A DNA stretch of 64,000 nucleotides from Armatimonadota bacterium (GTDB lineage: Bacteria; Armatimonadota; Zipacnadia; Zipacnadales; UBA11051), in assembly GCA_013178155.1 (NCBI GenBank), contig JABLXH010000010.1, positions 1 through 64,000 on the forward strand, given 5' to 3'. The position numbers and the translations under genes were made by a program. Shown one piece after another: positions 1 to 9,884 of this stretch; within the stretch, counting starts at the first letter, position 1, and each line of letters opens with the position of its first letter. The notes below the pieces were generated by a model. The model was not told where the DNA came from, did not search any database, and saw only the letters and a list, made by a program, of their open reading frames with translations.

Positions 1-925
1 AGCCGGAGGTGCCGGTGTGACGCCCGTAGTCGGCGCCGCCCCCGGCGGAAAGGGTGACACCCGCCTGCGCCTCGGCGACCTTGGTGCTCAGTTGGGCCGC
101 CTGCAGGGAAAGCTTCTGCTCTGCGATGTCGGGTCGGTTCTGCTCGGCTTGCTCCAGGAGAGCGGGCAGGTCGGCGTCAATGCGCTCCACCGGGAGGGGT
201 TCGGCGAGCTCCAGAGGAGTGCCAGGGGGCACCACCAGCAGAGCGCGAAGCGCCGCCTCCGCCGTCCCCATGTCGGTCTCGGCCTGGATGCTGGTAAGCC
301 GCGCCCGGGCCACCTCGGTGCGGACCGGCAGCAGGTCCGAGGCTGGGACCTGGCCCGCATCCAGCCGGGCCTGTACCTGGTCCAGGTGGCGCTGGGCGTT
401 GGCCAGCGCGCTCATGGCCACCTTGAGCTGCTCGCGCGCGGCGAGCACCTGGTAGTAGGTGCTCTGGACACTGTAGGCCAGTTGCCGCTGCACGTCCTTG
501 AGGCTGTAGACGGAGGCCGCGGCCTGGGTCTTGGCCTGGTGCGCCTGGTCGCGTTGACCGGTCTGAAACAGCGTCCAGTCCAGCGAGGCGGTCACGTCGC
601 GCTGGGTGCTGCGCTGCCCCTGGACCTGGATCACACCGCCACCGATATTCACCGGCCGCGCCAGGCTCTGGGTAACGCGAGCCGAGGCATCAAGGTTGAG
701 CTGCGGATACAGGCCACTGCTGCTGATAACCGCCTGGGCGCGTGCGGTCCGCACGGCCGCCTCCGCCGAAGCGATATCGGGGTGCCGCGCCAGCGCGAGT
801 TCGATGCATTGGGCCAGCGACAGAGGGCCCGGCGGCAGCACTGGCTCCTCGGCAGGAGGCGCCTGCGCGACCGCGGCAGCCGCCAGGAATGGCAGCGCCA
901 GCAGGGCACGGCCGAGTCGTCTCAT
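1..925 (-). CDS. TolC-family outer membrane efflux protein (C-terminal part beyond window)
   Basis: Open minus-strand frame running off the window edge, so absent from the ORF track. Reads MRRLGRALLALPFLAAAAVAQAPP...LSLAQCIELALARHPDIASAEAAVRTARAQ..., with a signal peptide and TolC-type repeats. ATGA overlap with the upstream marR stop. Confidence 0.85.
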   Translation of the reverse strand, partial: MRRLGRALLALPFLAAAAVAQAPPAEEPVLPPGPLSLAQCIELALARHPDIASAEAAVRTARAQAVISSSGLYPQLNLDASARVTQSLARPVNIGGGVIQVQGQRSTQRDVTASLDWTLFQTGQRDQAHQAKTQAAASVYSLKDVQRQLAYSVQSTYYQVLAAREQLKVAMSALANAQRHLDQVQARLDAGQVPASDLLPVRTEVARARLTSIQAETDMGTAEAALRALLVVPPGTPLELAEPLPVERIDADLPALLEQAEQNRPDIAEQKLSLQAAQLSTKVAEAQAGVTLSAGGGADYGRHTGTSG

Positions 926-1443
926 GAATCCCTCTCCATGCCACGGCAGGGATCCGGGTGTTCGGGTCCCATCGGTCCCTCGCCGAGTGTTTCCCACACG
1001 TGTTCGGTGATGCGGTCCAGGAACTTGGACAGCCTCGCCTGCTCGGCTGCCGACAGGCAGCCGAGCAACTGCTCCACCCGCGCCTCAAACGCCGGGCCCA
1101 CCTCCGACTGCAACGCCTGGCCCTCCTCGGTGAGCTGGATCAGCAGGGCGCGGCGATCCTCGGGATGCGGGGTGCGGCGGGCCAGCCCCAGCTCCTCCAG
1201 CTTATCTACGATCCCCGTAGTGTTGCCATGGGTGTGGCGGAGGCGGTCGCTGATCTGGCCGGGCGTCAACCCGTCGGGATCTGCTTCCGACAGCATGTGC
1301 AACACGCGCCACTGGGGACCCGTGAGGTCATGGCCGGCGAAGACAGGCTGGATGCCGTGCCGCAGCGCGTGCAAGACCATATGGAACTGGCGGAACAGGC
1401 GCAAAGGCAGAGGTTTGTCATCCGGGGGGCAACCAGTCCGCAT
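922..1443 (-). CDS. MarR-family transcriptional regulator
   Basis: LTGPQWRVLHMLSEADPDGLTPGQISDRLRHTHGNTTGIVDKLEELGLARRTPHPEDRRALLIQLTEEG is a MarR wHTH. Overlaps the tolC-like start. Confidence 0.9.
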   Translation of the reverse strand: MRTGCPPDDKPLPLRLFRQFHMVLHALRHGIQPVFAGHDLTGPQWRVLHMLSEADPDGLTPGQISDRLRHTHGNTTGIVDKLEELGLARRTPHPEDRRALLIQLTEEGQALQSEVGPAFEARVEQLLGCLSAAEQARLSKFLDRITEHVWETLGEGPMGPEHPDPCRGMERDS

Positions 1444-1530
1444 GTCGTAATGATAGACATGAAATATTCAGGTGTCAACTAATTTTCCGGAAGCCCCCCA
1501 AGGGCTCCCCCGGTCTTGCGGCGACTCTGT

Positions 1531-2748
1531 TCAGGCGTGTTCCTCGGCCTTGGCGATTGCCAGCCTGGCCCACTCATGCAGCCGCCGCGGGTGTCCTCCC
1601 AGTGTCTGCAGTTCCCGCAGGACCACCTGGTAGTAGTGCCCTCGCAGCTTTCGCAGGCCCCCGTCGAGATGTTGCTCCACCTTCCTCAGATCGCTGCTGA
1701 GGGTCACCTCGGCTGCGGACTGACGCCACATGATGCAGTAGCGCTGGCCCACCGCCTCGATGACCTTGTCCAGATCCGTCCAGGCCGAGCAGACGAAGAC
1801 GCGCAGGTTAGGGATGCTCAGCACTCCCTGGATCTTGTGGGTCAGGTCCTCGCAGCAACCGTACCAGGTCAGGCCGAACTGCTGCAGCAGGGGCTTTTGG
1901 TAGTTCAGCAGGAACTCCTCCCACTGCGCCGGTGACACCTCGTCGAACTCCTGGCTGTTACTGCCGCCCCACAGGTGGTGCAAGCGCACCTCACCGGGCG
2001 CCGGCTCGCCGTTGACGGGGTCACTGCACTGCATGCCACCGTGGTTGTTAGGGGTCAGCAGTCCCGTGGCCTCGACCTGACGCAGGTCTCGCAGACAGCC
2101 CTCCAGGAGCTTGGCCATCAGCCGGTGGATAAGCTGGGGCTGGACGTAGAGGTCCAGCATCATCTGACCGAGCCCGCGCAACTGGTCTGCATGGGCGCCC
2201 AGGATATGGTGCACCTGGGGACCGGCGGTGCGGCGCACGGGCAGGATGTCGCCCAGCAGGTCGTCGGCCCGCTCCAGGGCCTCGTTGGTTGCCTGTTCGT
2301 TGTAGGTAAAGGTCGGTACAGTGACCCGGTCGAAGTCCTCTGGTGTTTTCAGGGGTGGGTCATAGCGCCAACCCCCGAGGTCGGTGCTCTCGGCGAGCAC
2401 CTGCGTCGGCAGCCCCCACAGATACTGGCTGTCACACTCAAAGACAGCCGGCACCTCCCACCAGGGCTCAAAGATGTGGTCATCGCCCAGGTCGTCGTGG
2501 ATCAGGTCCATGCGCAGACGCCGTTCCACGCCGCGCAGGTAAGGGTCCGTGCACTGCAGGTCGCTGTCAGGCAGCAGCTCAGACCAGACCCCGGCGGGCC
2601 GCATCCAGACGGGGGCGCGGTCGGGCCGGCGCAGACCGTTGACGGCCCGCCAGCGGGCACGCCGTCGTTCGTACTCCTCACTGCGGGCTAGCTCAGCGGC
2701 GCGCCGGGCCAGGTCGCGGACCAGTTCGCGCTCCTGTTGGGAGGTCAT
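1531..2748 (-). CDS. Uroporphyrinogen decarboxylase (URO-D)-family / methyltransferase-like protein
   Basis: 405 aa; WTDLDKVIEAVGQRYCIMWRQSAAEV..., TWYGCCEDLTHKIQGVLSIPNLRVF resemble the URO-D/MtaA-like fold. Confidence 0.65.
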   Translation of the reverse strand: MTSQQERELVRDLARRAAELARSEEYERRRARWRAVNGLRRPDRAPVWMRPAGVWSELLPDSDLQCTDPYLRGVERRLRMDLIHDDLGDDHIFEPWWEVPAVFECDSQYLWGLPTQVLAESTDLGGWRYDPPLKTPEDFDRVTVPTFTYNEQATNEALERADDLLGDILPVRRTAGPQVHHILGAHADQLRGLGQMMLDLYVQPQLIHRLMAKLLEGCLRDLRQVEATGLLTPNNHGGMQCSDPVNGEPAPGEVRLHHLWGGSNSQEFDEVSPAQWEEFLLNYQKPLLQQFGLTWYGCCEDLTHKIQGVLSIPNLRVFVCSAWTDLDKVIEAVGQRYCIMWRQSAAEVTLSSDLRKVEQHLDGGLRKLRGHYYQVVLRELQTLGGHPRRLHEWARLAIAKAEEHA

Positions 2749-2930
2749 GCGGGCTCTCCTGCGGTTGCCAGCATCACGATGATGAAGGTTGTGCTTCGCC
2801 CGGGAAGGTGTTCTGCCCTGCCTGTGGCGAACCTTGCGCCGACGGACGATCGCTGCTAAACTGGCGCAGTCTGTGGGTCTGCGCTTGCTTCGGCGGCCGG
2901 GGCCGGGACTATCACAACCCTCTTCTTAGT

Positions 2931-3034
2931 CCGGCTGGAGAGCCGGATGGGCGCGGAGGCGCTTGAGGGGCACGAAACCGATTCGTGGCCCTCTTTTTGC
3001 TGCCTGCGGAGTCAAGCCATGGTCCCATGGCTTG
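2931..3034 (+). promoter_or_regulatory. Structured leader of the porin gene: three hairpins, one terminator-like
   Basis: CCGGCT-GGAG-AGCCGG (2931-2946); GAGGGGCACGA...TCGTGGCCCTC followed by T5 (2965-2997); perfect 10-bp inverted repeat CAAGCCATGG-TC-CCATGGCTTG (3013-3034). Confidence 0.5.
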
Positions 3035-3068
3035 TCGCACCAAACGCTCGAGGGAGGAGTGCTGTCTG

Positions 3069-4229
3069 ATGAAGCGTCACACGATCTGGCTGGTGGCGAT
3101 CCTGTTGTTCTGTCTCGCCGCCGGCGCCCAGGCGCAGACGGATGCCCTGGACGCGCTCAAGAAGCAGGTACAGCAGTTGCAGGACCAGTTGAAGGCCGCG
3201 ATGGACCAGATCAAGGCCATCGAGGCGAAGCAGGCTGCTGCCGCACCCGCTGCCCCCGCCGCACCGGCGGCCCCGAAGTGGTACGATAAGGTCACCGTCA
3301 GCGGCTATTGGCAGGCGCGCTATGAGGCCCGTGAGGACGCGCGCGACGACTTTGTGATGCGCCGCATGTATCTGCACCTCATCGGCAACTGGAACGAGAG
3401 GGCGCAAAGCGTACTGACCTTCAGCCGCATCCCGGCCTCCAACGACCCGAACATTGAGCTGGAGGCGGCGCAGATGTCTTACCGGTTTGCGCCGGATTGG
3501 GGCGTGACCTTCGGCCAGGTTTACAACAACTTCGGCTGGGATACCTGGGAGAGCAGCTCCAAACGCCTGCCTTTTGACCGCTGGGCCGCGGGTGAGGGCG
3601 TGGCGGGCCGACCCGAGCGCCCGGGCATTCGCGGCATCTATTTCGCCGGTCCCAGCGACCGCGGCATCTACGTCACTCGTTACGCTCGCGGCAATGAGCC
3701 AACGGTCATCGCTGGTGTCGTCAACGGCAATTTCCGCACGGGTGACAATAACAACAACAAGACCGTTAGCCTCGATCTTCGCTTCAAGCGCCCCAATGGT
3801 ATGCAGTTTGGAGCCAGCTGGATGGATGGCGACTATACCGAGGTCCCGCCGGGATCTGCCGCTGGCACGCCCCCTGTCACCTTCCCGCGCAGAGCCCTCG
3901 GGCTGTACTTCCATACCGAGCCCACGCCCTGGGGGTTCCAGGCCGAGTTCATGGACGGCGAGTTGTTTGGGAGCGATGTGCGCGGCTGGTATGGCCAGGT
4001 CGCCTACAACAAGCCGGGTAGCAAGGGCACCCCGTACGTGCGGTACGAGGAGTTTGATCCCCACCGGGGTGCTGACACCGCCAATGGACATCGCACCTAC
4101 ACCAGCCTTCGTCTGGGCTATGCCTACCAGGTGGACAAGAACAACGAAGTGACCCTCGAGTTGCAGGACGCCGACCAGGGCAGTATTGGCTATGGCACTC
4201 TGGGCGCCCAGTGGCAGCTTGCCTGGTAG
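3069..4229 (+). CDS. Outer-membrane porin (phosphate-selective porin O/P-like) with N-terminal coiled coil
   Basis: MKRHTIWLVAILLFCLAAGAQAQ signal peptide, DALKKQVQQLQDQLKAAMDQIKAIEAKQ coiled coil, Ala/Pro linker, then beta-rich barrel ending in QWQLAW. Internal ATG chosen over the ORF start. Confidence 0.75.
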   Translation: MKRHTIWLVAILLFCLAAGAQAQTDALDALKKQVQQLQDQLKAAMDQIKAIEAKQAAAAPAAPAAPAAPKWYDKVTVSGYWQARYEAREDARDDFVMRRMYLHLIGNWNERAQSVLTFSRIPASNDPNIELEAAQMSYRFAPDWGVTFGQVYNNFGWDTWESSSKRLPFDRWAAGEGVAGRPERPGIRGIYFAGPSDRGIYVTRYARGNEPTVIAGVVNGNFRTGDNNNNKTVSLDLRFKRPNGMQFGASWMDGDYTEVPPGSAAGTPPVTFPRRALGLYFHTEPTPWGFQAEFMDGELFGSDVRGWYGQVAYNKPGSKGTPYVRYEEFDPHRGADTANGHRTYTSLRLGYAYQVDKNNEVTLELQDADQGSIGYGTLGAQWQLAW

Positions 4230-4255
4230 TTCACTCCTGTGGTTGATCGCGATCA

Positions 4256-4281
4256 GAGCCCGGCGCCCCCGCGCCGGGCTC
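4256..4281 (+). terminator. Intrinsic-terminator-like hairpin after the porin
   Basis: GAGCCCGGCGC-CCCC-GCGCCGGGCTC, perfect 11-bp stem. No strong T tract. Confidence 0.55.
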
Positions 4282-4361
4282 CGTCGTCTCGGCCGCCAGG
4301 GAGGAGGAAGGGGCCGCGATGGTGAAACCGCCCCCACACCCGTCATCCACAGGAGATCGCC

Positions 4362-5315
4362 ATGGCCCGCTTCATCCGTGTCTCAACCATCGCCTTTGGC
4401 AACGTTGAGCCCGGCGACGACTACAAGTCACGGCTGCGCGACAAGATGGTCGCCGATCTCGAACTGGCTGCCCAGGCCAAGCCCGACCTCGTGGCCTTGC
4501 CCGAGACCTTCAACATGAGCGGCTACCCCTGGGAGCAGTGGCCGGACAACGCCGACACGATTCCCGGCCCGCTCTTTGACGCCGCCGCCGAAGTGGCCGC
4601 CAGGCACCGCATGTACATCTGCTTCCCGATCCTGGAACGCGATGGCGACAGGCTTTTCAACACCGCCTGCTTCATTGGCCGCGACGGCCAGGTCATCGGC
4701 AAGTATCACAAGTACCAGCCCACCATCGGCGAGATCGAGGCCGGCATCCTTCCCGGCGTGGACGCCGAGGCCTTTGACACCGACTTCGGCAAGGTGGGCA
4801 CGGCCATCTGCTTTGACCTGAAGTTCATCGAGGTGGGCCAGCGCCTGGCGGCCAACGGCGCGCGGCTGGTGGTCTGGCCCTCGGCTTTCATCGGCGGCGA
4901 ACGGCTGGCTCACTGGGCCCGCGACTTCGGCTTCTACGTCCTCTCCTGCTGCACCGCCCGCAGCTACCTGGTGGACATGTCGGGACGCTTCCTGGGCACC
5001 ACCGGCTGGGAGGACAACCAGGTCCGGGCGGGCTTGCTGCCGCCCATCTTCTCGGCCGTCATCAACATGGACCGGATGCTGTTCCACCTGGACTACAACC
5101 AGGACAAGTTCCGCGACATGCTGGCCAAGTATGGCGCGGGGATCGAGATTGAGAACCACTACCCCGAGGCGCATTTCACGCTGGCTTCGCTGATGGAGGA
5201 CGTAACGGTGGAGGACCTGGTGAAGGAGTACGACCTCGAACCGTGGACAGCGTACCTCAACCGCGCTCGCGGGGTGCGGCTGGAGTACCTGCGCAAGGCA
5301 GGGTATGACGTCTGA
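4362..5315 (+). CDS. Carbon-nitrogen hydrolase (nitrilase superfamily)
   Basis: ALPETFNMSGYPWEQW, GKYHKYQPT, GTAICFDLKFIEVG fit Glu/Lys/Cys nitrilase motifs. Confidence 0.85.
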   Translation: MARFIRVSTIAFGNVEPGDDYKSRLRDKMVADLELAAQAKPDLVALPETFNMSGYPWEQWPDNADTIPGPLFDAAAEVAARHRMYICFPILERDGDRLFNTACFIGRDGQVIGKYHKYQPTIGEIEAGILPGVDAEAFDTDFGKVGTAICFDLKFIEVGQRLAANGARLVVWPSAFIGGERLAHWARDFGFYVLSCCTARSYLVDMSGRFLGTTGWEDNQVRAGLLPPIFSAVINMDRMLFHLDYNQDKFRDMLAKYGAGIEIENHYPEAHFTLASLMEDVTVEDLVKEYDLEPWTAYLNRARGVRLEYLRKAGYDV

Positions 5316-5356
5316 TCGGGGACCCAGGCCCAGACCGGGAGAGTGGGGGTGCTCGG

Positions 5357-5992
5357 GTGACCATCCATGACCTCTCCGTGCCCGTCGTTCATGGCCGGGA
5401 CTGGTATGCTGAGGCCGGGTGCCCGCCGGTGAGTCTGGAGCAGGTGGGCTCCTACGAAGAGGGCTGGGTGTCCCACCAACTGACCCTGATGGTGCTCAAC
5501 GGGACCACCTACCTGGAGACCGCCGCCCACCTCTATCCGGACATGCCCACCCTCGACCAGGTCCCCCCGGAGCGCTTTCTGACCCGCGCCTTCGTCGTGA
5601 GACTGGACGGCTCGCGCCAGGAGCTTCCCGCCCCCAGCGCCGAGTTGCCGGGCTTCCGCCCCGATGAGGACGCCATCCTACTGCACTGCGGGTGGGACAG
5701 CCACGTGGAGGCGGAAGACTACTACCACGCCAGCCCCTACTTCGGTCCGGAGTTGCAGGCGTGGCTCCTGAATCACCGCCCGGCGATCCTCGGCGGCGAT
5801 ATGCTCTCCTTCGACCACCCCCGGGATGCCACGATGCCCTTCCTGCACGCTTTCTTCCGAACTGGTGGGATGATCCTGTGCCCGCTGGTGGGCCTGAGTG
5901 CTCTGCCGCCGGTGGTGACCCTCTGCTGCGCACCAGTGAAGCTGACCGGCAGCAGTGCCGCACCTTGCCGGGTGCTGGCCTGGACAACCTAG
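5357..5992 (+). CDS. Cyclase-family protein (kynurenine formamidase-like)
   Basis: LTLMVLNGTTYLETAAHLYP..., AILLHCGWDSH..., AILGGDMLSFDHP. Confidence 0.75.
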   Translation: MTIHDLSVPVVHGRDWYAEAGCPPVSLEQVGSYEEGWVSHQLTLMVLNGTTYLETAAHLYPDMPTLDQVPPERFLTRAFVVRLDGSRQELPAPSAELPGFRPDEDAILLHCGWDSHVEAEDYYHASPYFGPELQAWLLNHRPAILGGDMLSFDHPRDATMPFLHAFFRTGGMILCPLVGLSALPPVVTLCCAPVKLTGSSAAPCRVLAWTT

Positions 5993-6038
5993 TCGCAAAG
6001 TCGGCACGCACCGCCACGTCGCGTTTACGGAGGAGACG

Positions 6039-7649
6039 ATGCCTGGCCTACTGCAACTCCTGATCATCGCCACCGGCCTGCTCACCACAGGCTGCCACGC
6101 GGCGACCGTCATCGTTTCGGGCAACGACACCGCTGCTATCGCCGCCGCCATCGAACAGTCCCAGCCCGGTGACACGATCCTGCTCCCGGCGGGGACCTAC
6201 ACTCTTAGCGCCTCGATCGCGCCCAAATCGGAGACAAGACTCGTCGGCGCGGGGCAGGACAAGACCACGCTGCTGCTGACTGGTGACAAGCCCACCGCCT
6301 TCGTCTCCCTCTCCGGTGTCACCGATGTCACGGTCTCTGACCTGACCCTCGACGGCCAGAACGGTCCGGTGGCGGCGGTGGGCGTCTCGGCCCATGACTG
6401 CCGCCGTCTGCGGCTGGAACGTCTGACCATTCGCAACCTCGCCGCCGAGGCCTTCGGGCCCCACGGCATCCACTTCAATGGCGAGAACCCCACCCGGCAG
6501 CATGGCGTCACGGACAGCCTCATCCGCGACTGCACCATCGAGAACATCGCTCCTGAGCGCCCCTGGGGCGCGGGCATCCGTCTCTCCTGGGGCTCATCGC
6601 GCAACCAGGTACTGAACTGCCGCATCAGCAATACCGGTCGGGGGGGCATCTTCGGCGACAACGGGAGCACTGACCTCATCATCCGCGGCAACACCGTCAG
6701 CGGCTCCCACGGCGAGCGCCTGGGCATCGAGGTCTGGGGGGGTTGTGACCGCAGCCTGGTCGAAGACAACCGCATAGACCACTGGCTGTCCATCGGCGGT
6801 AGCGACTGGTGCGCGGTGCGCCGCAACACCATCAGTTGCCATGAGGGCTGCTTCGGCTTCTGCGGCATCGAGGCCATCGGGAGCTTCCTGGTCGTCACCG
6901 ACAACGTGGTAGACGACGGCCAGATCATCGGTCTCTCCGTCTCGAGCCCTCTCCGCAGACAGTACCACTACTACGGCAACAACACCTTCCGGATGTGCAG
7001 CCAGTGGGCCTCGCAGTTCCAGGGCGAGAGCCGTGGCATCCAGAACCATTATCTCTACCGCTGTCGCTTCGCCGATACCACCGTCGGCCGCGAGAAGCTC
7101 TGGTACCCGGGCTTCGAGGGCAACGGCTTCCGCATCACCGGCAATACGCGGGAGATGGTCCTGGAGGAGTGCGAGATGACCGGCAACGGCCGCCTGGGCA
7201 TGGAGCTGCTCGGGGCGGGCGTGGACTGCCTGGACTTTGTGCGCTGCGTGGTCAAGGGCAACAAGGGGGCCGCGATGGTTCCGCTGGCCCAAGAGGGCCA
7301 GGCCGGACCGCCCTTCGGCGCCCTGGAATGGCGTGACTGCGTGGTCGAGGGCAACGGCGACAACACGCTGGCGCCCGCCGCGCCGTTCCCCTATCCCCCG
7401 CCCACTGCCGGATTCTCCGGGCCCGAGCGCGTCAGAGTGGGAGAGCAGGTGCGGTTGGCGAGCACCGCCAGAGCCGCAGCCGGACCGCTCAAGCGCATCT
7501 TCTGGGACCTGGGGGACGGCATCCCGATGATGGGCCCGCGGGTCCGCCACGTCTACCCGCAGCCGGGCACCTACACCGTTACCCAGATCGTCTGGGACAC
7601 CCATGGTCGGGGCGCACGCGCCGCGCGGCCGCTTGTGGTCACCCCCTGA
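6039..7649 (+). CDS. Secreted right-handed parallel beta-helix protein with C-terminal PKD domain
   Basis: MPGLLQLLIIATGLLTTGCHA signal; DTILLPAGTYTL...; repeated N-rich coils; PKD-like FWDLGDGIPMMGPRVRHVYPQPGTYTVTQIVWD. Confidence 0.8.
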   Translation: MPGLLQLLIIATGLLTTGCHAATVIVSGNDTAAIAAAIEQSQPGDTILLPAGTYTLSASIAPKSETRLVGAGQDKTTLLLTGDKPTAFVSLSGVTDVTVSDLTLDGQNGPVAAVGVSAHDCRRLRLERLTIRNLAAEAFGPHGIHFNGENPTRQHGVTDSLIRDCTIENIAPERPWGAGIRLSWGSSRNQVLNCRISNTGRGGIFGDNGSTDLIIRGNTVSGSHGERLGIEVWGGCDRSLVEDNRIDHWLSIGGSDWCAVRRNTISCHEGCFGFCGIEAIGSFLVVTDNVVDDGQIIGLSVSSPLRRQYHYYGNNTFRMCSQWASQFQGESRGIQNHYLYRCRFADTTVGREKLWYPGFEGNGFRITGNTREMVLEECEMTGNGRLGMELLGAGVDCLDFVRCVVKGNKGAAMVPLAQEGQAGPPFGALEWRDCVVEGNGDNTLAPAAPFPYPPPTAGFSGPERVRVGEQVRLASTARAAAGPLKRIFWDLGDGIPMMGPRVRHVYPQPGTYTVTQIVWDTHGRGARAARPLVVTP

Positions 7650-7664
7650 CCGAGGAGGTCTACC

Positions 7665-8597
7665 GTGAAGCTCCTGACCACCGCCGCTATCCTGATGACG
7701 ATGGTGATGGCCATGACTACACTCGAGGCGCAGGCCCCGCGATGGGAACTGGTGACCGAACACGCCGCCTTCAGCCCTCGCGACACTGCCGAGGATGCGG
7801 TCTTCCTGGGCAAGATGTGGATCAGCAACGCCTACCACGCCGGTGGCGAACTGGTCCGGGACCTGTGGAATTCCACGGACGGCGTGACCTGGACAAAGGT
7901 CCTGGACAACACGCCCTACGACGGCTATGCCGAGATGGCGGTCTTTCAGGGCAGGCTCTGGGCCGTCAAGGAGAGCGTCTGGAACAGCGCCGACGGCGTC
8001 AACTGGACGAAGCTCCTGGACAAGACCCCCTTCGGGCCGCGAGGGTATGGCGAGCTGGTCGTGTTCAAGGACGAACTCTGGCAGCTTGGCAGCGGCGATG
8101 ACGTCTGGCACAGCCAGGACGGCGTCAAATGGGAGTGTGCCGCCAGTGGACTGCCCTGGGGCAAGCGCTATGGTGCGGCGGTGGCGGTCTACGGCGGCAA
8201 GCTCTGGTTGTGCGGCGGCGCCGAGGACAAGCCCAGCGACCCACCGGAGAAGCACTACCCGCAATACACGACCCACAACGACGTGTGGTGCTCTGAGGAT
8301 GGGGTGAACTGGACCATCGTCACCGAGCGCGCGCCGTGGCTCCCGCGCCAGTGGTTCATCGCCCGCGAATGGGCCGGGCGGCTCTGGATCATCGGTGGCT
8401 TCAGCAACCGCGAGAGCCGCAACTTTGCCGAAGCCTGGTATACCCGCGACGGAGTGCATTGGACGGAGCTCAAGTCCGAGCCGATGTGGTCCCCGCGCCA
8501 CGAGCCGACGGTCTACGTCTATCAGAATGCGCTGTGGGTGGTGGCCGGGAACATGTGGCCGCTGATGAATGATGTCTGGCGGCTGAGGTTACCATAG
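7665..8597 (+). CDS. Secreted Kelch/beta-propeller-like protein
   Basis: Repeated W-x-S-x-DGVxWT motifs (NSTDGVTWTKV, NSADGVNWTKL, HSQDGVKWECA, SEDGVNWTIV, TRDGVHWTEL). Confidence 0.75.
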   Translation: MKLLTTAAILMTMVMAMTTLEAQAPRWELVTEHAAFSPRDTAEDAVFLGKMWISNAYHAGGELVRDLWNSTDGVTWTKVLDNTPYDGYAEMAVFQGRLWAVKESVWNSADGVNWTKLLDKTPFGPRGYGELVVFKDELWQLGSGDDVWHSQDGVKWECAASGLPWGKRYGAAVAVYGGKLWLCGGAEDKPSDPPEKHYPQYTTHNDVWCSEDGVNWTIVTERAPWLPRQWFIAREWAGRLWIIGGFSNRESRNFAEAWYTRDGVHWTELKSEPMWSPRHEPTVYVYQNALWVVAGNMWPLMNDVWRLRLP

Positions 8598-8716
8598 ATA
8601 AAGCCTCTCTATCGGAGCTCAAGGACGGTGTGCCCCGGTCCACCAGCATCCGCCGGTGGAGTCTTGGCACCCAACCATACTGAGCCCCGGAGAGGCGACA
8701 GCAAGGAGGCATCATC

Positions 8717-9760
8717 ATGCCCAGGAAGATCCGCGTTGGCGTCATCCGCTGTGACACGCACGGCTACTACTTCGGCGCCCAGATGGGCTATGAGGACCTC
8801 GATCCGGCAGGCCTGGTGAAGTACGACTACATCGTCGCGCATTACTACCAGAATATCTACAACCCGTGGGACCTGGAGAAGCTGCCCAAGGTGCCGGGTA
8901 TGCAGATCACCGCCTGCTATGACTACGACCGCCAGCGGGCGGAGCACTTCGCCGAGACCTTCTCCGGCAAGCCGGTGGTCTGCGACCGGATCGAGGATAT
9001 GATCCCGCTCATTGACGCCATCTTCATCTCCGACTGCGACGGCGGCGGCGGTGACCACCTGAAGCTCGCCGCGCCCTTCCTGAAGGCCGGGATGCCGACG
9101 TTTGTGGACAAGCCCTTCGCCAGCACCCTCAAGGACGCCCGGGCCATCATCCGTCTGGCCGAGAAGCACGGCGCTCCCCTGTACAACGACAGCATCCTGA
9201 GCGTGGTCCCGGCCGCGGACATGTTCAAGGCTCGCTTCCCGGAGATCGGTTTCCCGACTGTGGGCGTCGTCAAGGGCGTCGGCGGTGCCTTCTCTCAGGA
9301 GAACCTGGGCAAGCGGGACTTCGGCGGCATCGAGGACCGCCTGGCCTACCTCATCCACGGTGTCGCTCTGGCCCTCAATCTGTTCGGCCGCGACATTGAG
9401 TTCGTGGAGTGCATGGGGACATTGCCGCTGGAGTATCTGCACCTGCACATGAAGTCCGGCAACGAGGTGGTGATCCTCAACACCAGTGTGGAGCACTTCC
9501 CGGAGCGCTGCAACTTCTACGCCGCCGGCTACAGCGCCCAGGGCGCCATCGCCAGCAATCCCATCGGCGACTTCGAGTTCATCTACGGCGGCCAGCGCAT
9601 CCTGCAACGCTTCAAGCAAATGATCCAGACCGGGAAGCCCCCGCGCAGCTACGAGGACATCATCTACCATATTGCCGTCATCGAAGCCGCCCAGATCGCC
9701 CAGAAGACCGGTCGCCAGGTCAGCGTGGACGCGGTGGTGAAGGGGAAGGAGAGGCTGTGA
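8717..9760 (+). CDS. Gfo/Idh/MocA-family oxidoreductase
   Basis: IFISDCDGGGGDHLKLAAPFLKAGMPTFVDKPFASTLKDARAI contains the characteristic DKP motif. Confidence 0.85.
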   Translation: MPRKIRVGVIRCDTHGYYFGAQMGYEDLDPAGLVKYDYIVAHYYQNIYNPWDLEKLPKVPGMQITACYDYDRQRAEHFAETFSGKPVVCDRIEDMIPLIDAIFISDCDGGGGDHLKLAAPFLKAGMPTFVDKPFASTLKDARAIIRLAEKHGAPLYNDSILSVVPAADMFKARFPEIGFPTVGVVKGVGGAFSQENLGKRDFGGIEDRLAYLIHGVALALNLFGRDIEFVECMGTLPLEYLHLHMKSGNEVVILNTSVEHFPERCNFYAAGYSAQGAIASNPIGDFEFIYGGQRILQRFKQMIQTGKPPRSYEDIIYHIAVIEAAQIAQKTGRQVSVDAVVKGKERL

Positions 9761-9818
9761 GGCCGGAACGCAGCGGAACCCGGGTAGGCCCGCCAGTCCT
9801 CGGCCCGCGCGGCCACCG

Positions 9819-9846
9819 TTGACCCGTCGCTCAAATGAAGTATAAC
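9819..9846 (+). promoter_or_regulatory. Sigma70-like promoter of the toxin-antitoxin-like pair
   Basis: TTGACC-N16-TATAAC, 38 bp before the ATG at 9885. Confidence 0.5.
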
Positions 9847-9884
9847 GAAGTCTAATGACGCATGACGCAGGAGAACGAAGCCAG

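Noticed and set aside
17-1450. 477-aa plus-strand ORF
   Set aside because: Antisense shadow of the TolC-like and MarR genes. Low-complexity R/G/L-rich translation; the minus strand gives real families.
4244-4255. Palindrome TGATCGCGATCA after the porin stop
   Set aside because: Perfect 12-bp palindrome but located between the stop codon and the terminator hairpin with no clear role; too short to support a claim.
3012-4346. 444-aa minus-strand ORF
   Set aside because: Antisense to the porin; GC-rich shadow frame with no recognisable domain.
6594-8501. 635-aa minus-strand ORF
   Set aside because: Antisense to the beta-helix and Kelch-like genes; no domain and no plausible start context.
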